Origin: Moniliophthora roreri
Taxonomy: Eukaryota > Basidiomycota > Agaricomycetes > Agaricales > Marasmiaceae
DNA: 64,000 nt
Direction of reading: 5' to 3'
Assembly (NCBI GenBank): GCA_001466705.2
Contig: LATX02000057.1
Span: 62,001 to 126,000 of the forward strand
Both the position numbers and the translations under genes were made by a program. Below the pieces are notes generated by a model. That model made no database searches. It had not been told where the DNA came from and saw only the letters and a list, made by a program, of their open reading frames with translations. This document shows positions 1 through 11,442 of this stretch, in pieces (positions within the stretch are counted from its first letter, which is position 1; each line of letters opens with the position of its first letter).

Positions 1-2334
1 ATCTTGTCTACAGCGTCGTTGACCTGTGCAAACGTAAGTGAATATTCGGTCTTGGAAGGAAAGCTTCATACCCGATGTTCCGACGCGGCGTCTAAAGAAC
101 TCGTGGCCTCATCGAGCGCCAATATGGCAGGACGTCTGTACGTGTCATTAAATTAGCTACTCATAATACTACAAAATATCATATCACGTACTTCAATAGA
201 GCACGAGCGATAGCGAGTCGTTGGCGTTGGCCGCCGCTCAGACTCAGTCGTCCAACTAGGTTTGCAGTGAGCATCATTCATAGGAACGACTAGTTGAGTT
301 ACTCACTTTCAGTATCGAAGCCTTTGGGCATACCCCAAACAAATTCACAATTCGCCTCTCTCGCAGCGTGTTCAATTTGTTCTCGAGTAGCGGTAGGATT
401 ACCATAGGCAATATTCGATGCAATCGTTCCTGTGAAAAGGACAGGATCTTGAGGTACGATACCGATGACATTGCGCCATGAATCAACAGAAAATTCTCGA
501 ATGTCTGCGAGAAAGATACATTAGCTTGCGCTTCAGCCAAGAGAAAATAAGTTTCATACCCTGCCCACTGTATGAAATTCGACCTTTCATCGGGTCGTAG
601 TAGCGCAAGAGCAACGATTGCACAGAGGACTTCCCGCTTCCACTCTTACCACTTTATGATAACTCATGGTGAGATATTGTGAATAAAGGGCATTACGACA
701 CGCACACGATTGCGACGCTCTCTCCTGCACCAATTTCTAGGTTGAAGTCCTTTAGAATTTCGACGCCCTTTCTGCTGGGGTACTCGAAGTGAATGTGTTC
801 GAAACGGACTGAACCTCGACGATCCGGAGCGATCGCTACACCCGTATGAGGCGGAATAGCCGGTTGTCGATCCAGTAGCTCAAATACTCGGGTGCCAGCA
901 CCTATTCCTCGCATTATCGAAGACTAAGGTGAAAAGTCAGACCTTCACGTCGAAAATCTAGATGAAAGACGCGTACGAAGAATGACCTAGAAGAGGATGT
1001 AAGCTATTTTTCGTTTAAACAGCCAAAGAGAGGGATATGTACGTTAACATTTGCAGACCGCTGCCCACATAAACTGTGTAAAGTAGTAAGCTAGTCAAAT
1101 CACCAACGGATATGTGACCTTGGGACACTAAAGACCCGCCATAGCCAAGTAGAGCTAGGAGAGTGACGTTCCCACTCCAGCCTGTGCTGCCAAAAAATAT
1201 TCCCGTAGCGACAGCTTCTTTCCTCGCCAATGTAAGAACATTGTTCACACGTTCGTGAAACTTGTTCTCCTCTTGGGGCTGGGCATTGAATGCCTGCACT
1301 GTTCGTAGTGCTGATAGGGATTCCGAGGCCGCTTTGGTCATTTCACCCATGGCTTCTTGTGTCTTGTTTGAGAGTTTCTTCAGGTAACGACCGTAGAACA
1401 CCGCTCCCAGAGAAACAGGAGGAACCAAGCATAACATCAAAGTGGTGAGCGTAGGCGAAATCCAGAACATTGCGCCAACTAGAAACCAATCAGATGGGCA
1501 GCGCACAGTTTGAAATTACTCACGACCAACGAAGGACATCACCACAGCTCTCAGACCGTCAGAAAGATTCTGTGTAACACTAATGAACGTCAAATCGAAG
1601 CCAATTTTCAACGGAAGATGACGCACCTTTCCCCGACGATGCTCGTATCGACACTCAGCCGACTAATCACGTCTCCTTCTCCCTTCTCAACGAATTCCAC
1701 CTCTTGAACCAGTGCAGCAGAGTAAGTTCTCTCCCGCAGACGTGCGACAATTCTTTGGCCAGCCATCCTGATGAGAAACGATCGGCCAGCATTTGCAGCA
1801 GCGCCTGCGGTGAAAAGAACGAATAATACGGTAGAGGCTTGCCATATCGATAGACCGAGGGGTATTTGCTGCAAATTCAGTAAGTTCAAAGACCAGTTGG
1901 ATAGTGAGACGACTTGCTGGGTTTGTAGACGAGAAGAAGTCAATCAACCGCCCAATGAAAAAGGGTATCGACATTGATACAGATGAAGACACGAGCAAGA
2001 GCCCGACTGCAGTCGTCAGCGGCTTGCGCTCTGGCTTTGCCAGGGATACGATCTTCCGAAGTGACGATGAAGACGTTCCTGCAGGGGAGGCGGATAACGA
2101 GACGGGTAGAAGGCGCGAGATTATTCCGGTTCGTGCTAGTTTGGTGTTATCATCCTTCCCCGCAAATTTGTGGCTTTGACTGGAAATAAGTCGAATACGA
2201 GAGGCTTGGACTGGTGTCTGAAGACGGAACTGCAGTAGACCCGAAGTTGGAAATCCTAGGAAACCTGAATGACGAGGCTGCAAAGACCGATATGATGACC
2301 TTGTACAAATCCTCCGGGCGAAAATGCCCTGCAT
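1..2334 (-). CDS. Mitochondrial ABC half-transporter, Mdl1/ABCB10-like (3' end beyond window)
   Basis: ATP-driven exporter of the mitochondrial inner membrane. The N-terminus from the ATG at 2334 is basic and Ser/Arg rich, as in a mitochondrial presequence. Transmembrane segments follow (residues near SVSMSIPFFIGRLIDFF and QASTVLFVLFTAGAAANAGR, then the exon at 1015-1506), and then the nucleotide-binding domain. I can read Walker A (SGSGKSS, about 620-650), the signature LSGGQRQRLAIARA (about 190-240) and Walker B (ILALDEATSSLD, about 90-130). One transmembrane block plus one NBD fits a half-transporter. At least seven exons are needed; the first intron (1869-1917) uses a GC donor. The C-terminal end lies left of base 1. 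Family assignment is firm; the exact orthologue (Mdl1 or Mdl2/ABCB8 type) is not. Confidence 0.85.
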
Positions 2335-3213
2335 CGTGGGCGTAAAAGTGGCCTATGGCCTTATTCGGTGAGAAGTGAAGAGGTGAAGATTCGAGGAGCG
2401 AAACGGCAATCGAAATTTGACGCGTGTGTGCCTCACGAGTCACGGCTCACAGCTTGTGACTGATTTTGCTCTGCGCCCAGCATGTCGACTTGTGAGCGCT
2501 ATGTGCGATGAGACTTAATATCATGAGTTTTAGACTCTCAAGCTCCAATCATAATTAAGGGCATGCCTTGATGACTGTCTACAGGACTCTGAGAATCTCA
2601 TTTGACTGATAGGGACATGGCTTGCTCGTGTATTCAAGCAACATTCGGGCTAAAGCCAGGAGCGAGTGGCTTGGACCATGTGCAAACCTCAAGGTCATAT
2701 CCCTCCGCCGAAGTGCGTGTATCAGAAACTCTTCTGTGTGCCTCCTACTAATGACTGGTCGGTTTCCAGGCGAATTTCCGTATCTGAAACCTGCACGACA
2801 TGCATAGGCATCCCGGAAATCACAGTCCTAAATAGACGAGGGTCAAGGAAGAAGTATGGCTATAGTACCGGTTCCTTTGTTAGCAAACTATGTATGTGTT
2901 GAGTTCCCTCATACACGTCGCTCATTTGGCTGACCATATAGATGTATCCTTAGAAATAGTTTTAGAAATAGTTTTGAAAGCCTTGCCAGATTGCCCAATA
3001 AAGCTTCATCGGACGTAACAAACAAGGCTGGTTCATACTTCCACGGAACCTGCGACAATCAGGCATATTAAGAGACGCTGTAATAACAAACACGTTCCAG
3101 GACTGAAGGTTCCCCGGCCCCTGATTTATGCCTGGCGGTGTTCATACATACATGAATGCAGGTCTCTTCGTGTAACCTCGATCGTTGTTGTTCTGGTATT
3201 TATAGCGTCTGAA
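2335..3213. other. Intergenic region, no gene recognised
   Basis: This stretch separates the divergent ABC transporter and DUF2235-WD40 genes and should hold both promoters. Short open frames (for example 2622-2902 plus) show no recognisable domain and look like chance. A small direct repeat of TAGAAATAGTTT occurs twice near 2950-2975. No other structure was seen. Confidence 0.5.
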
Positions 3214-6200
3214 ATGCCCCAACTACCCATTGGCATCATGTCTGGACTTAATCGGTCCAACAAATTCTCCATCGACGTTGAGGACGCAGCAGAAACTATC
3301 CGCCCTCTCTCGATGACACCGAAATGGCCAGATCAGAAGTACTCCAGCTGTATTCATGACACACTTTCCACTGCTGATGGTCGCGGGACGTCCCGGAATT
3401 TGGTCATCTGCATCGATGGTACCGCAAATCAGTTTGGTAATAGGGTAAGACCCTCCGCTTCATGTAAACCGTCTTGTGGGTCACCGAATGCACAGAACAC
3501 CAATGTCGTCGAACTTTACAGCCGATTGGAGAAGAACGATTCACTGCAGGTCACATACTACAACAGCGGCATCGGCACCTACGCTTCCCCTTCATGGAAG
3601 TCTTCGACTTACTACAAGCAAGTCCTGGCTCATAAAATTGACCTCGCATTTGCATGGTGAGATATTTATTCAGTGAGATTTGTCATGTACTTGATGCAAC
3701 CTTCAATCCAGGCGGTTCGAAAAAATCCTACTGGACGCGTACAAATGGCTCTGTGAGCGATACGAGCCTGGCGACCGAATTTTCTTATTTGGTGATATTC
3801 TTGCCTATGATTCTAGTTGACTGCTCACGACATGCGTGTACAGGCTTTTCGCGGGGTGCCTATCAAGTCCGTGCGTTGTCGGGAATGATTGAGAAGGTAG
3901 GGTGATAGGCAGGCTATTGGGCTTGATATTGATTACATTCCAGGTCGGCTTGATTCACAAAGGAAATGAAGCACAGATACCGTTGTGAGTCGACTGTGCA
4001 TTGTTGGTTTCTCGACCAAAGTCACTGATTCCTCTTTGACCGAAAGTGCCTTTGAACTTTACCGGAAATGTTCTACAAAACAGTTGTCAAACCCACAGCC
4101 TACTCGACTGAACTCGGAGGTAGAGGGGAGACTATCCGAATCAATTCTAGACGCGACCATCGCCGTGCCTCTGGCGCAGCCTTCAGCCCTGGATCAAAAT
4201 GCGGATCTCTCTCAAACTCCGAAACCTAGCCAGCAACCAGCCCAGGACACATCGAGGGCGCACGAGGGACGGCCTTTATCCCGGCAAGGACCACTTACGG
4301 AAACTACCGAGTCATCACAAGGCAAGAAGGTGATCCCAGATGAGGATGCCGAAACTTTCAAGCGTACGTTTTGTAGGTCAAATGTGAAAGTTCATTTTGT
4401 GGGCGTGTGGTATAGTGAACCTTTGTATCATAGAGGGATTTGACCTAATCCCGACTATAGGGACACAGTCTCCTCTTTAGGTTTTGCCAGGAAGGAGGGG
4501 CTCCCGCTTACAACGGATGGTATGACACATGTGTGCACCTTCCGTCATGCTCTTGCTCTGGATGAACGCCGCGTCAAGTTTTTACCAGAGTTCGCTCGTG
4601 GCGGTGCTGGACCGAGAACCAATGAAACCGAAGCACCACGATCGGGAACACCTCACACAAAAGAAGTTTGGTTCATTGGGACTCATTCGGATATGTGCGT
4701 ACACATGTGTTCTGCGACAGATCAATGTTACTAATTGGTAGAGTATATTTTTCTTAGCGGTGGTGGAAATGTCGAAAACAAGCAGTTGAAAAACAATGGC
4801 CCCTCTCTTCGATGGATGACGAGGGAAGCTGCAATGACTGGGCTCCTATTAAATCCTTCTTCAACCAGATGGAGCAAGTCCACCAAGCAGATGAAAGAGT
4901 CTTTGACCCTTCTTTGGCGCGTGGTAGAAATTCTACCTATCAAAAGATTGACGTATAAAGACCCGGAACGCACAAACCAAGTAACGCGCTGGTGAGTGAC
5001 CACATCACTTTCACGCCGAACGTAACCTTACTGGGAATATGCAGGCCACATTTATGTCGCCGGCGTGAAATTGTCACAGGACAGTTAGTGCACAGCTCGG
5101 TGTACGTAGCAGCTGATGACAATTACAAGAATCGCCTTAAAGAGAAAGGTTGGGACGAGTTGGATACTGCGAAGGTCGAACCAGACAACTTCGACGAAGT
5201 CACTCAGAAAATTCTCTCGTCGGTGCGACTGCTCTCCTCGGTCAAGTACGGTGACCGGAAGAAACATTTAGAGGGTTTGCGGAATTTGTTCGGGAGCTGT
5301 GAGCTGAATATTCTTCCTCTTCAGTTGCAGGACTTAATACATCTTTTTTCAAAGTTGAAGCTCAGCTTGCTTTATTGAACTTGTCGTATGACTTATACGA
5401 TCAAAGGAAAGTCAGTAAGGAGAGCCTAGCGATGATGGAGGTGCTGGTTCAGACTGCTTCCGACCTTTTCCGCAAGCAGCATTTCAGTAGGATGCCTCCT
5501 GTCATCCGAATGTGTCTGCATCATCCGGACGACCGATATATCGACGGTGCAAAAGATTTTCTTAAAACTTTTGGAACGGGTATGTTAGTCGCTGACTTAG
5601 CCTCACTGTACTGCCACTCAATGCCATCTAGCTGAATTGTTCTCTATTCGGCGAAGAGGGCCAATCACATCTTTTGCATTCTCTCCCGATAGCCAACGTA
5701 TCGCATGCGGAACACAATCAGGAAATATTTTTGTGCGAAGGGCAGATACCGGTGCAGAATGGAAATTACAACCAGGATCTGGCGATACCAATCTCGAATG
5801 GAATGAAGAGGAAGCGCATTTAAGCCGTGTATCTTGTATCATGTTCAGCCCAGATGGGAAGTTTATCATTTCAGGAGGGTGGGACAAAACGATACGCCTC
5901 TGGAATGCATTAACGGGCAAGCAAATTCGTGACCCTGTTGAAATTGGGGGTAATCCTCGCTATTTCGCACTCTCTGACGATGGCACACTCGTTTCAACGT
6001 CGGGACCAGGAGCAGTACGTTTGGAAGGCTTTCTTTCTCCGACCGCACAGGACGGCGACCACAAATGGCAAGGGAACCCGGTCCCATTGGCAGAACTGGA
6101 TAGTCGTGGTAATGAGGTTGTGTCGCTCGCTTTATCTCCAAGCCGCCTTGTACCCCAGCCTCGAGTTACCGAGCCTACTGCATCCCACTCCGAGCCTTCA

Positions 6201-7028
6201 CTCCATACCGAACCCGTTGCACCTCATAATGAACCTAATACACCTCGTACCGAATCCACTGCACCTCATACCCCACCCGCCACCAACGCAACTGCAAAAA
6301 CGGCGAGGCAATTGTGGCGCGGTCTAATCCAGAGTATTCAGACCCCGAACTCGCTACAGACCCCAAATCCGCTGCAGGATACTGCGCAGACTGCACCCTC
6401 AACTACTGCTGCGGATACAAACCAGCAGCCTTATCGGATCATTGCTGGCAGTGATAATACAATCCTGTTTCACCCCCAAGTACGCAAAGAAGTTGCATCC
6501 GAGTCAGTGCAAAAGCCAGAACACAGGCGTGCAATACAATCTGTGGCTTTTTCACAGGATGGGTCAATGTTCTTTGCAGGTGCTCTCGATGGTGCAATAA
6601 GCATGTGGAACGCAACATCAGGCGAATTAATCGCTATGTGGGCTGCATCTACCGGAGACGATGTCACCGTATTTGCCCGTTGGTCAGGATCCAAACAAGT
6701 GGCGGTCAATTCTCTTGCAGTCGTCCCTAATCCTGATCCCAACACCAGGAGAAATTTAATTGCTGCTGGATTGGAGGATGGCATGGTGAGAATTTGGGAG
6801 CTACCAGAGGTGGATCTAAAAAATGGGAAAACTGGCCGAACAAAGGCTAAAATGGTCATGGAGCAACAATATTCAACCTCACCTATCCTTTCTGTTGCCT
6901 ATTCTCCAGACGGGGAGCGCATAGCTGGATGCAATGCAGATGGCCTGGTCATTGTTTGGGATGCTAAGGGTCCGACTGGAGACTGCATCCTTAAGCAGTT
7001 GAAGGAGAACAAGCTTTGGTTCCCATAG
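3214..7028 (+). CDS. DUF2235 (Tle1-like phospholipase/hydrolase) domain protein with C-terminal WD40 repeats
   Basis: The N-terminal half matches the DUF2235 alpha/beta-hydrolase family, which includes bacterial type VI phospholipase effectors. Visible marks are NLVICIDGT, NTNVVELYSRLEKND, the GFSRGA nucleophile elbow (Ser, exon from 3844), FRHALALDERR and GGGNVENKQL. Introns I placed include 3445-3495, 3657-3711, 3792-3843 and 5299-5354, with further ones near 3897-3943, 4420-4465, 4690-4758, 4993-5043 and 5580-5632; they join all segments in frame. From about 5637 the protein has at least five WD40-like repeats (such as FSPDGKFIISGGWDKTIRLW and YSPDGERIAG), split by a Pro/Thr/Glu-rich linker at 6165-6420 with 7-residue tandem repeats. 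DUF2235 proteins are known and expanded in mushrooms; the substrate here is unknown. The WD40 part may be a scaffold or sensor, which is inference. Confidence 0.85.
6168..6385 (+). repeat. Intragenic minisatellite encoding 7-residue repeats in the WD40 protein linker
   Basis: Between the second and third WD40-like units the DNA repeats a roughly 21-bp unit about four to five times (6175-6275), giving variants of EP-x-x-P-H-x. A second short repeat encodes QTPNS-LQTPNP (about 6340-6380). Both keep the reading frame. The copies differ, so the array is not freshly amplified. Confidence 0.6.
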
Positions 7029-7439
7029 AGGCTTTATTATCGACGCTCATATTTATGATTACTGTCACAACTCCACCGAATGCACAATTGTTTGATTATC
7101 CTCAACAGGACTTAGCTTAATGCTGCTTAGACAGTTTGCATTGAGCAGACTGATGTAAGTACAGATCATCCTTTGTATTCGCTGGCCGTGCTTTCCTTCA
7201 AGTGATAAAGAGATGGAGATTTATGAGCTCATATATGAAGCGTCGAGTGGAGTATGTTTCACATCCGATGGTCTTGTATTCACTATGGCGGTATTGAACA
7301 TGATTGCTGATTTTAATACATGCCGGAACGAGGTACATCCATGACGCATTTTGGCTTGTGATGTTCAAACACTCTGATTAAACGGGCAACAGCGTTGCGA
7401 ATGCATGAACAGTCGTAAAATGCCAGTCCCAGTCCTGTC
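7029..7439. other. Intergenic region, no gene recognised
   Basis: This is the 3' flank of the DUF2235-WD40 gene, leading into the decayed ABC transporter copy. No open frame with a recognisable domain and no repeat was found. Confidence 0.4.
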
Positions 7440-8000
7440 GTGAATAAGACACGCATCTCCCTCGCTCTTTTCAACAAGCTAATCCCTCGAACCAGTGCGG
7501 TAGCATGATATTTCTCCCCAGATGTACGTCACTTCATTGGCTGACATTCTCATGAGAAACGACCATCAAATGTCCAACATTCGTCCAATATTCGTCGCAG
7601 ACCTGGTAAAGGGAACAAGTCACTACGGTGGGGGTTTGCCGTATTGATAGACCGAGGGGTATTTGCTGGACTTCGGGATCAATCAATCAACCGCCCAATA
7701 GAAAGAAGGTATAAACATTGACACAGATGAAGATAGAATAAAGAGCCCGATTGTGGCAGTCGTAAAGGGCGAACAAGTTTCTGGAGTGACGATGAGGACG
7801 TTCCCGCAGGGGAGGCGGATAACGGGCGGTAAAAGGTGCGATATGATTCCAGTTCGTGCAAAGACCGGTATGAAAGTCTTGTACGAATCCCTGGGCAAAA
7901 ATTCCCATCGTGGGTGTCAAGTGGCCTACGGCCTTATTCGAAGAGAGATGAGAGGTTCGAGGAAAGAAACGGCAAATTGATGTGTGTGAGTGCGTGGCGC
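7440..8000 (-). pseudogene. Decayed partial copy of the 5' end of the neighbouring ABC transporter gene
   Basis: On the same strand as the ABC transporter, this region can be aligned base by base with 1650-2430 at roughly 70% identity by eye. Shared stretches include the segments encoding SASPAGTSSSSL and IGRLID and about 60-70 bp upstream of the parental start codon. It carries at least two deletions: the part matching 2127-2282 is mostly gone, and so is the parental first intron region. No open frame spans it. It lies about 5 kb from the parent with the DUF2235-WD40 gene between. A DNA-level duplication followed by decay is likely. The near absence of the intron also allows a copy made from spliced RNA, though a 5'-only copy is unusual for that. 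Confidence 0.8.
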
Positions 8001-8086
8001 GTCTGCTTTCCTCCATCAACCCATGCATCAAGCTGGACTGCCAATGTCATGCTTGTCGAATTCCAATTTTCGTACAAATTCATAAA

Positions 8087-8166
8087 CATGGTACTGTACA
8101 CTAGGTTGTATACACAAAAGCCCTTTCAGAACGCACTGACCCAGCTTGTTCACCGCTTCCCCCTGT
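8087..8166. repeat. Short segment homologous to the 3' end of the F-box gene
   Basis: About 76 bp here match 11385-11461, the last codons plus 3' flank of the F-box gene, at roughly 75% by eye, with a common core AAAGCCCTTTC. It lies just beyond the decayed ABC copy, so this 0.7-kb patch is a mosaic of pieces from two neighbours. It has no coding capacity of its own. Confidence 0.65.
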
Positions 8167-8399
8167 GCCGTCTCAATCTGTGAGTGGCAGTACAATGCAG
8201 TTCATTTAGAAATTAGGGCTACTAACGCCTTTCCTCAATACCACTACTACCCCACAGTCCTCACCAGTCTACTTTCCCGCCAGTCTAGTATCTCCCCTCT
8301 CTTCAGAAATGATTCCATCTTGACAGAGTGAACCCTTTATCCGGACCCTATTTGTTATTGCGTCGCGACCGAAGACGCCGTTTCTCAGCGACTTCCCCT

Positions 8400-8859
8400 A
8401 TGGCACACAACAACGGCCATGGAGTGGTAATCACCCGGTCTCAATCCGACCCAAATCTTCAGGTTATAGCTAGAAGGTAACTACAATCATATAATGTTGC
8501 CATAGGATGTCGAATGTGTCAAGCCACGCAACCTCCAGCACGTCGGACAATTACGCTGTGACTTTGACTTTTCATCTTGTGGTCACAATCTCATCAGTTG
8601 TCGTCAAGCCACTCTTAGATATACATTTAGGCGTTTGGACGAGTTTGACGATCATGTTGAAGAATTACGGGAAGGGCTCTACAATGCGAGAACATCCATT
8701 ACTCAGTAGACGCATGCCATTTGTAGCATCTCTAGCATGCTTGAAAGGGCGTCCATGCGACAGCAAAATATGGAGGAGTTGCTTGAAAAGATGTCCATGC
8801 AACAGCGAAATATGGGGGAGTTACTTGAAAGGTTGGTATTGCAACAGACTCCTGTATAA
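8400..8859 (+). CDS. Possible small coiled-coil protein or pseudogene
   Basis: An ATG at 8400 opens a frame beginning MAHNNGHGVVITRSQSDPNL. With two plausible introns it can join a frame encoding YTFRRLDEFDDHVEELREGL and then, after an in-frame TAG near 8708 or a very short intron, two copies of a repeat of the type M-x-Q-Q-N-M-E-E-L-L-E-K-M (8745-8850), predicted to form a coiled coil. The TAG and the 30-nt gap make an intact gene doubtful. I do not recognise the protein; gag-like regions of fungal retroelements also carry such helices, but no other element part is present. Confidence 0.3.
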
Positions 8860-8924
8860 CCACTTGTGTAAAAATGGATTTTGTTTTATGTGGATCTAGC
8901 AAAATATAGTGTCAGCAAGTTACA

Positions 8925-10997
8925 CTACATATGCTCTGCTTTGAAGCGAGAGACTCGTTTCGGCTGCTCGCTGGCCTCTTCAGATTGAGGCTGAGTAACA
9001 TTGCGGCCAGATTCCTTTTCCCTGACGGTAGATGCCATAACCGCAGGCGGCCGTTCGGGTCGACTACTCGATCTGGGTGCTAGGCCTGATGGGAAGGAAG
9101 GCGATTCCAGTACCATTGGAAGCTGCTGGGTGGTTTCCTTTTCCTTGACGGTAGACGACATAACCATAGGCGGTCGTTCTGGTCGAGTAACCGATCTGGG
9201 TGCTAAGCCTGATGGGAAAGACGGAGACTCAACGATCATCGGGCCAGATGTTGACTGACCTGGTCTGGTGAACGACGGTGATGCTACAACTGTGGGATTG
9301 AAAGACGGTGCAGACGTCCCTAACGGCGCTGCATGCTCAATCACCGCGGAAGGGTTGGGCAGTTTGGGCGAAGACCTTTCGCTTGTGTTTATTGGTGTAC
9401 TGGGGTCCGAGGACGATGCAATAGACGATGGTGGGTCTCGTGAGAGCTTGAATTTCGACGTTTTAGGTTTCGTAGGCAGTGGCTCATATGGCATTGTGAA
9501 TGGTGGTGGTTGTTTGGATGACGATGCACCCTCAGGTGTTATCGCATGCAAACCTCCCGGACCCAAATTGTACACCTCCCCCTTCTTCAAAAGCTCCAAC
9601 ACTTCTTGGACTGCCTCGTGACCTTCATCCTGATCACTTTCACCTTCATCTGCTCCTCCAACGAGGTGTTCATCCGAGTCGAGTTTACCCATACGTATGG
9701 CTCGCTGGAGGGTATCTACTCCAGAGGCAGGGATGGTTGACGCGCCGATAGATTGTGACGTAGACGGTGATGAAGCGGCATAGGATGAAGCAAGACGTCC
9801 CGCACGGAATTTAGACACCGACGCTTTGGGTTTGTGAGACTGGTCGAGTGAAGGATCTTCCTTTGGGTCGTGCATATGAGAAGCGAGAGCCTGTGCCGTG
9901 TCTTCACCGATTTTAGATCGTTGTGCTTGGTAGGCTAGAGCGATTTCTCGGTGGTGTAGTGCGGTGTCAATGTCAAATTCATCTTCTTCCAACTCTGGGT
10001 TGCCATCCTCGTCCTCGCTATCGGAGAAAGGCGGAGAGTGTGCCGGTTCGGATTCATCGTCTGAATCGATAGTGGATCGGATTGGTTGTTTCGGTGTGGA
10101 ACGTTGCTGTGTAGTCCCAGGTATACGTTCGACGACCTGTTTCTTCATAAGATGCTCATCGTTCGTGGAAAGGAGAGTTGGCCGTCCTGAAGCGCGGAGC
10201 TTCCCCCGTAGTAAATCACCCCAATCCACTTCGCTTGGATGTGGAGTGGAACCTAGAGTAGGACTCGATACATCCACCGCTGGTTCATGTTCGTCGGCAA
10301 AACTGACACTTTTCTTGGATGTATCGCTCTTTTCCCTCTTTACATCTGGTACCTGATCTTCCTTCCTAGATTCCTCCAAGCTTTGTAATAGTGCCTTACC
10401 CATCTTTTTATGCGACTCCTTAATCATCTTCAGCTTGTCCAACTCTGTTCGAGCTGCTTCCTTGCGCCTCTCCATCTCTCGTCTTCTCTCTTCCCTCTCT
10501 AACTCATCAGCTCTTCGTTGTTCGATCTCTTCCTCTTCTTCTAGCAGGTCAAGGATCCGATCGCGTTCTCTTCGGTGTCGTTCCCGTTCAGATGATGATA
10601 ATGAAGAAAGCGGGATGAGAGGTGGTTCCTCGACCATAGATGCGACAGATGTAGACCCATTTGCATTCAAGCTTGAGGGTTCGGTAACATCGAGGATGGA
10701 TAGACCATGTTCATTGAACTGCTAGTAACGTATCCTCGTTGGCGAAAAGAAGAAAATAACAAAACTGAATGTACCTCGCCCCCAGCAAACGCAGTTCTGA
10801 CGACGTCCTCGCCCATTAATTCTGACAATTTGTCTGAAAGTCTCTGGAGAGCCTCGGGTGTAACATTTTGGACTGCATCTGGGGCGATGGATTGCAGTAG
10901 ATTTTGGAGACCTTTGATAAACCATCGTTTAGCCGTGTCAGAATTACATGCTTTTGAAATTACTACCTTCAGCATCAGTACGCCCTGTGCTTGACAT
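8925..10997 (-). CDS. DUF3835 / URI (unconventional prefoldin RPB5 interactor)-like protein
   Basis: Starting at the ATG ending at 10997, three exons give a protein of about 640 residues. The first exon is short (MSSTGRTDAEG), followed by introns at about 10919-10960 and 10732-10787. The sequence is highly charged and probably largely disordered. A helical acidic/basic segment (residues about 90-150) is followed by KKSVSFADEHE, DWGDLLRGKLR, a VVERIPG segment, a region beginning HHREIALAYQ, and the C-terminal end RVSRFKAEHM. These marks fit the fungal DUF3835 family related to Bud27/URI, which works in RNA polymerase assembly and transcription. The N-terminal prefoldin domain of canonical URI is not visible. 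A 41-residue unit is tandemly repeated near the C-terminus. Assignment to the family is moderate; function is inferred. Confidence 0.65.
9012..9257 (-). repeat. Two-copy 123-bp tandem repeat within the DUF3835-like gene
   Basis: Two adjacent units with a period of 123 bp encode near-identical 41-residue blocks containing ESPSFPSGLAPRS, RPERPP and STV-K/R-EKE. The reading frame is kept. A weaker third partial unit (VASPSFTRPG) precedes them. This suggests a recent in-frame expansion in a disordered tail. Confidence 0.75.
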
Positions 10998-11442
10998 GGG
11001 GGAGAAGAAAAAGTCGGAAATTGGGGCGATGCTCCTTTGATCCGCTACTGCCACCACCATGCTCCGTAATCAAGTCATTCTATTCGTTCAACGCCTCAGT
11101 GCTCAGCATTAATCCAGACCTCAGAGTCAATCTATTCACTGACATCAATTCGAAGAATCATTTCTGCGGAGATACGATCAGCGTCGAGACTATTCGGTAT
11201 CCCCTTGATTTCAACACTAGCTTCCTCACATTCTTCTCGTCTGAATTCAAACCCTGCATCCCTTGCTCCCTAGCCATTCATCTAGTTCATCTGTGTTCAA
11301 ACAGTTATACAGAGTAACGACATAGAGAGCCGTTGCATAGCAAAGGAAACCCCTTCGCTTCGCGATGCCTATTCTTGATATATACACGATACACTACGTT
11401 GCATACATGAAAGCCCTTTCGGAATACGCTAGCCCAGCTCGT

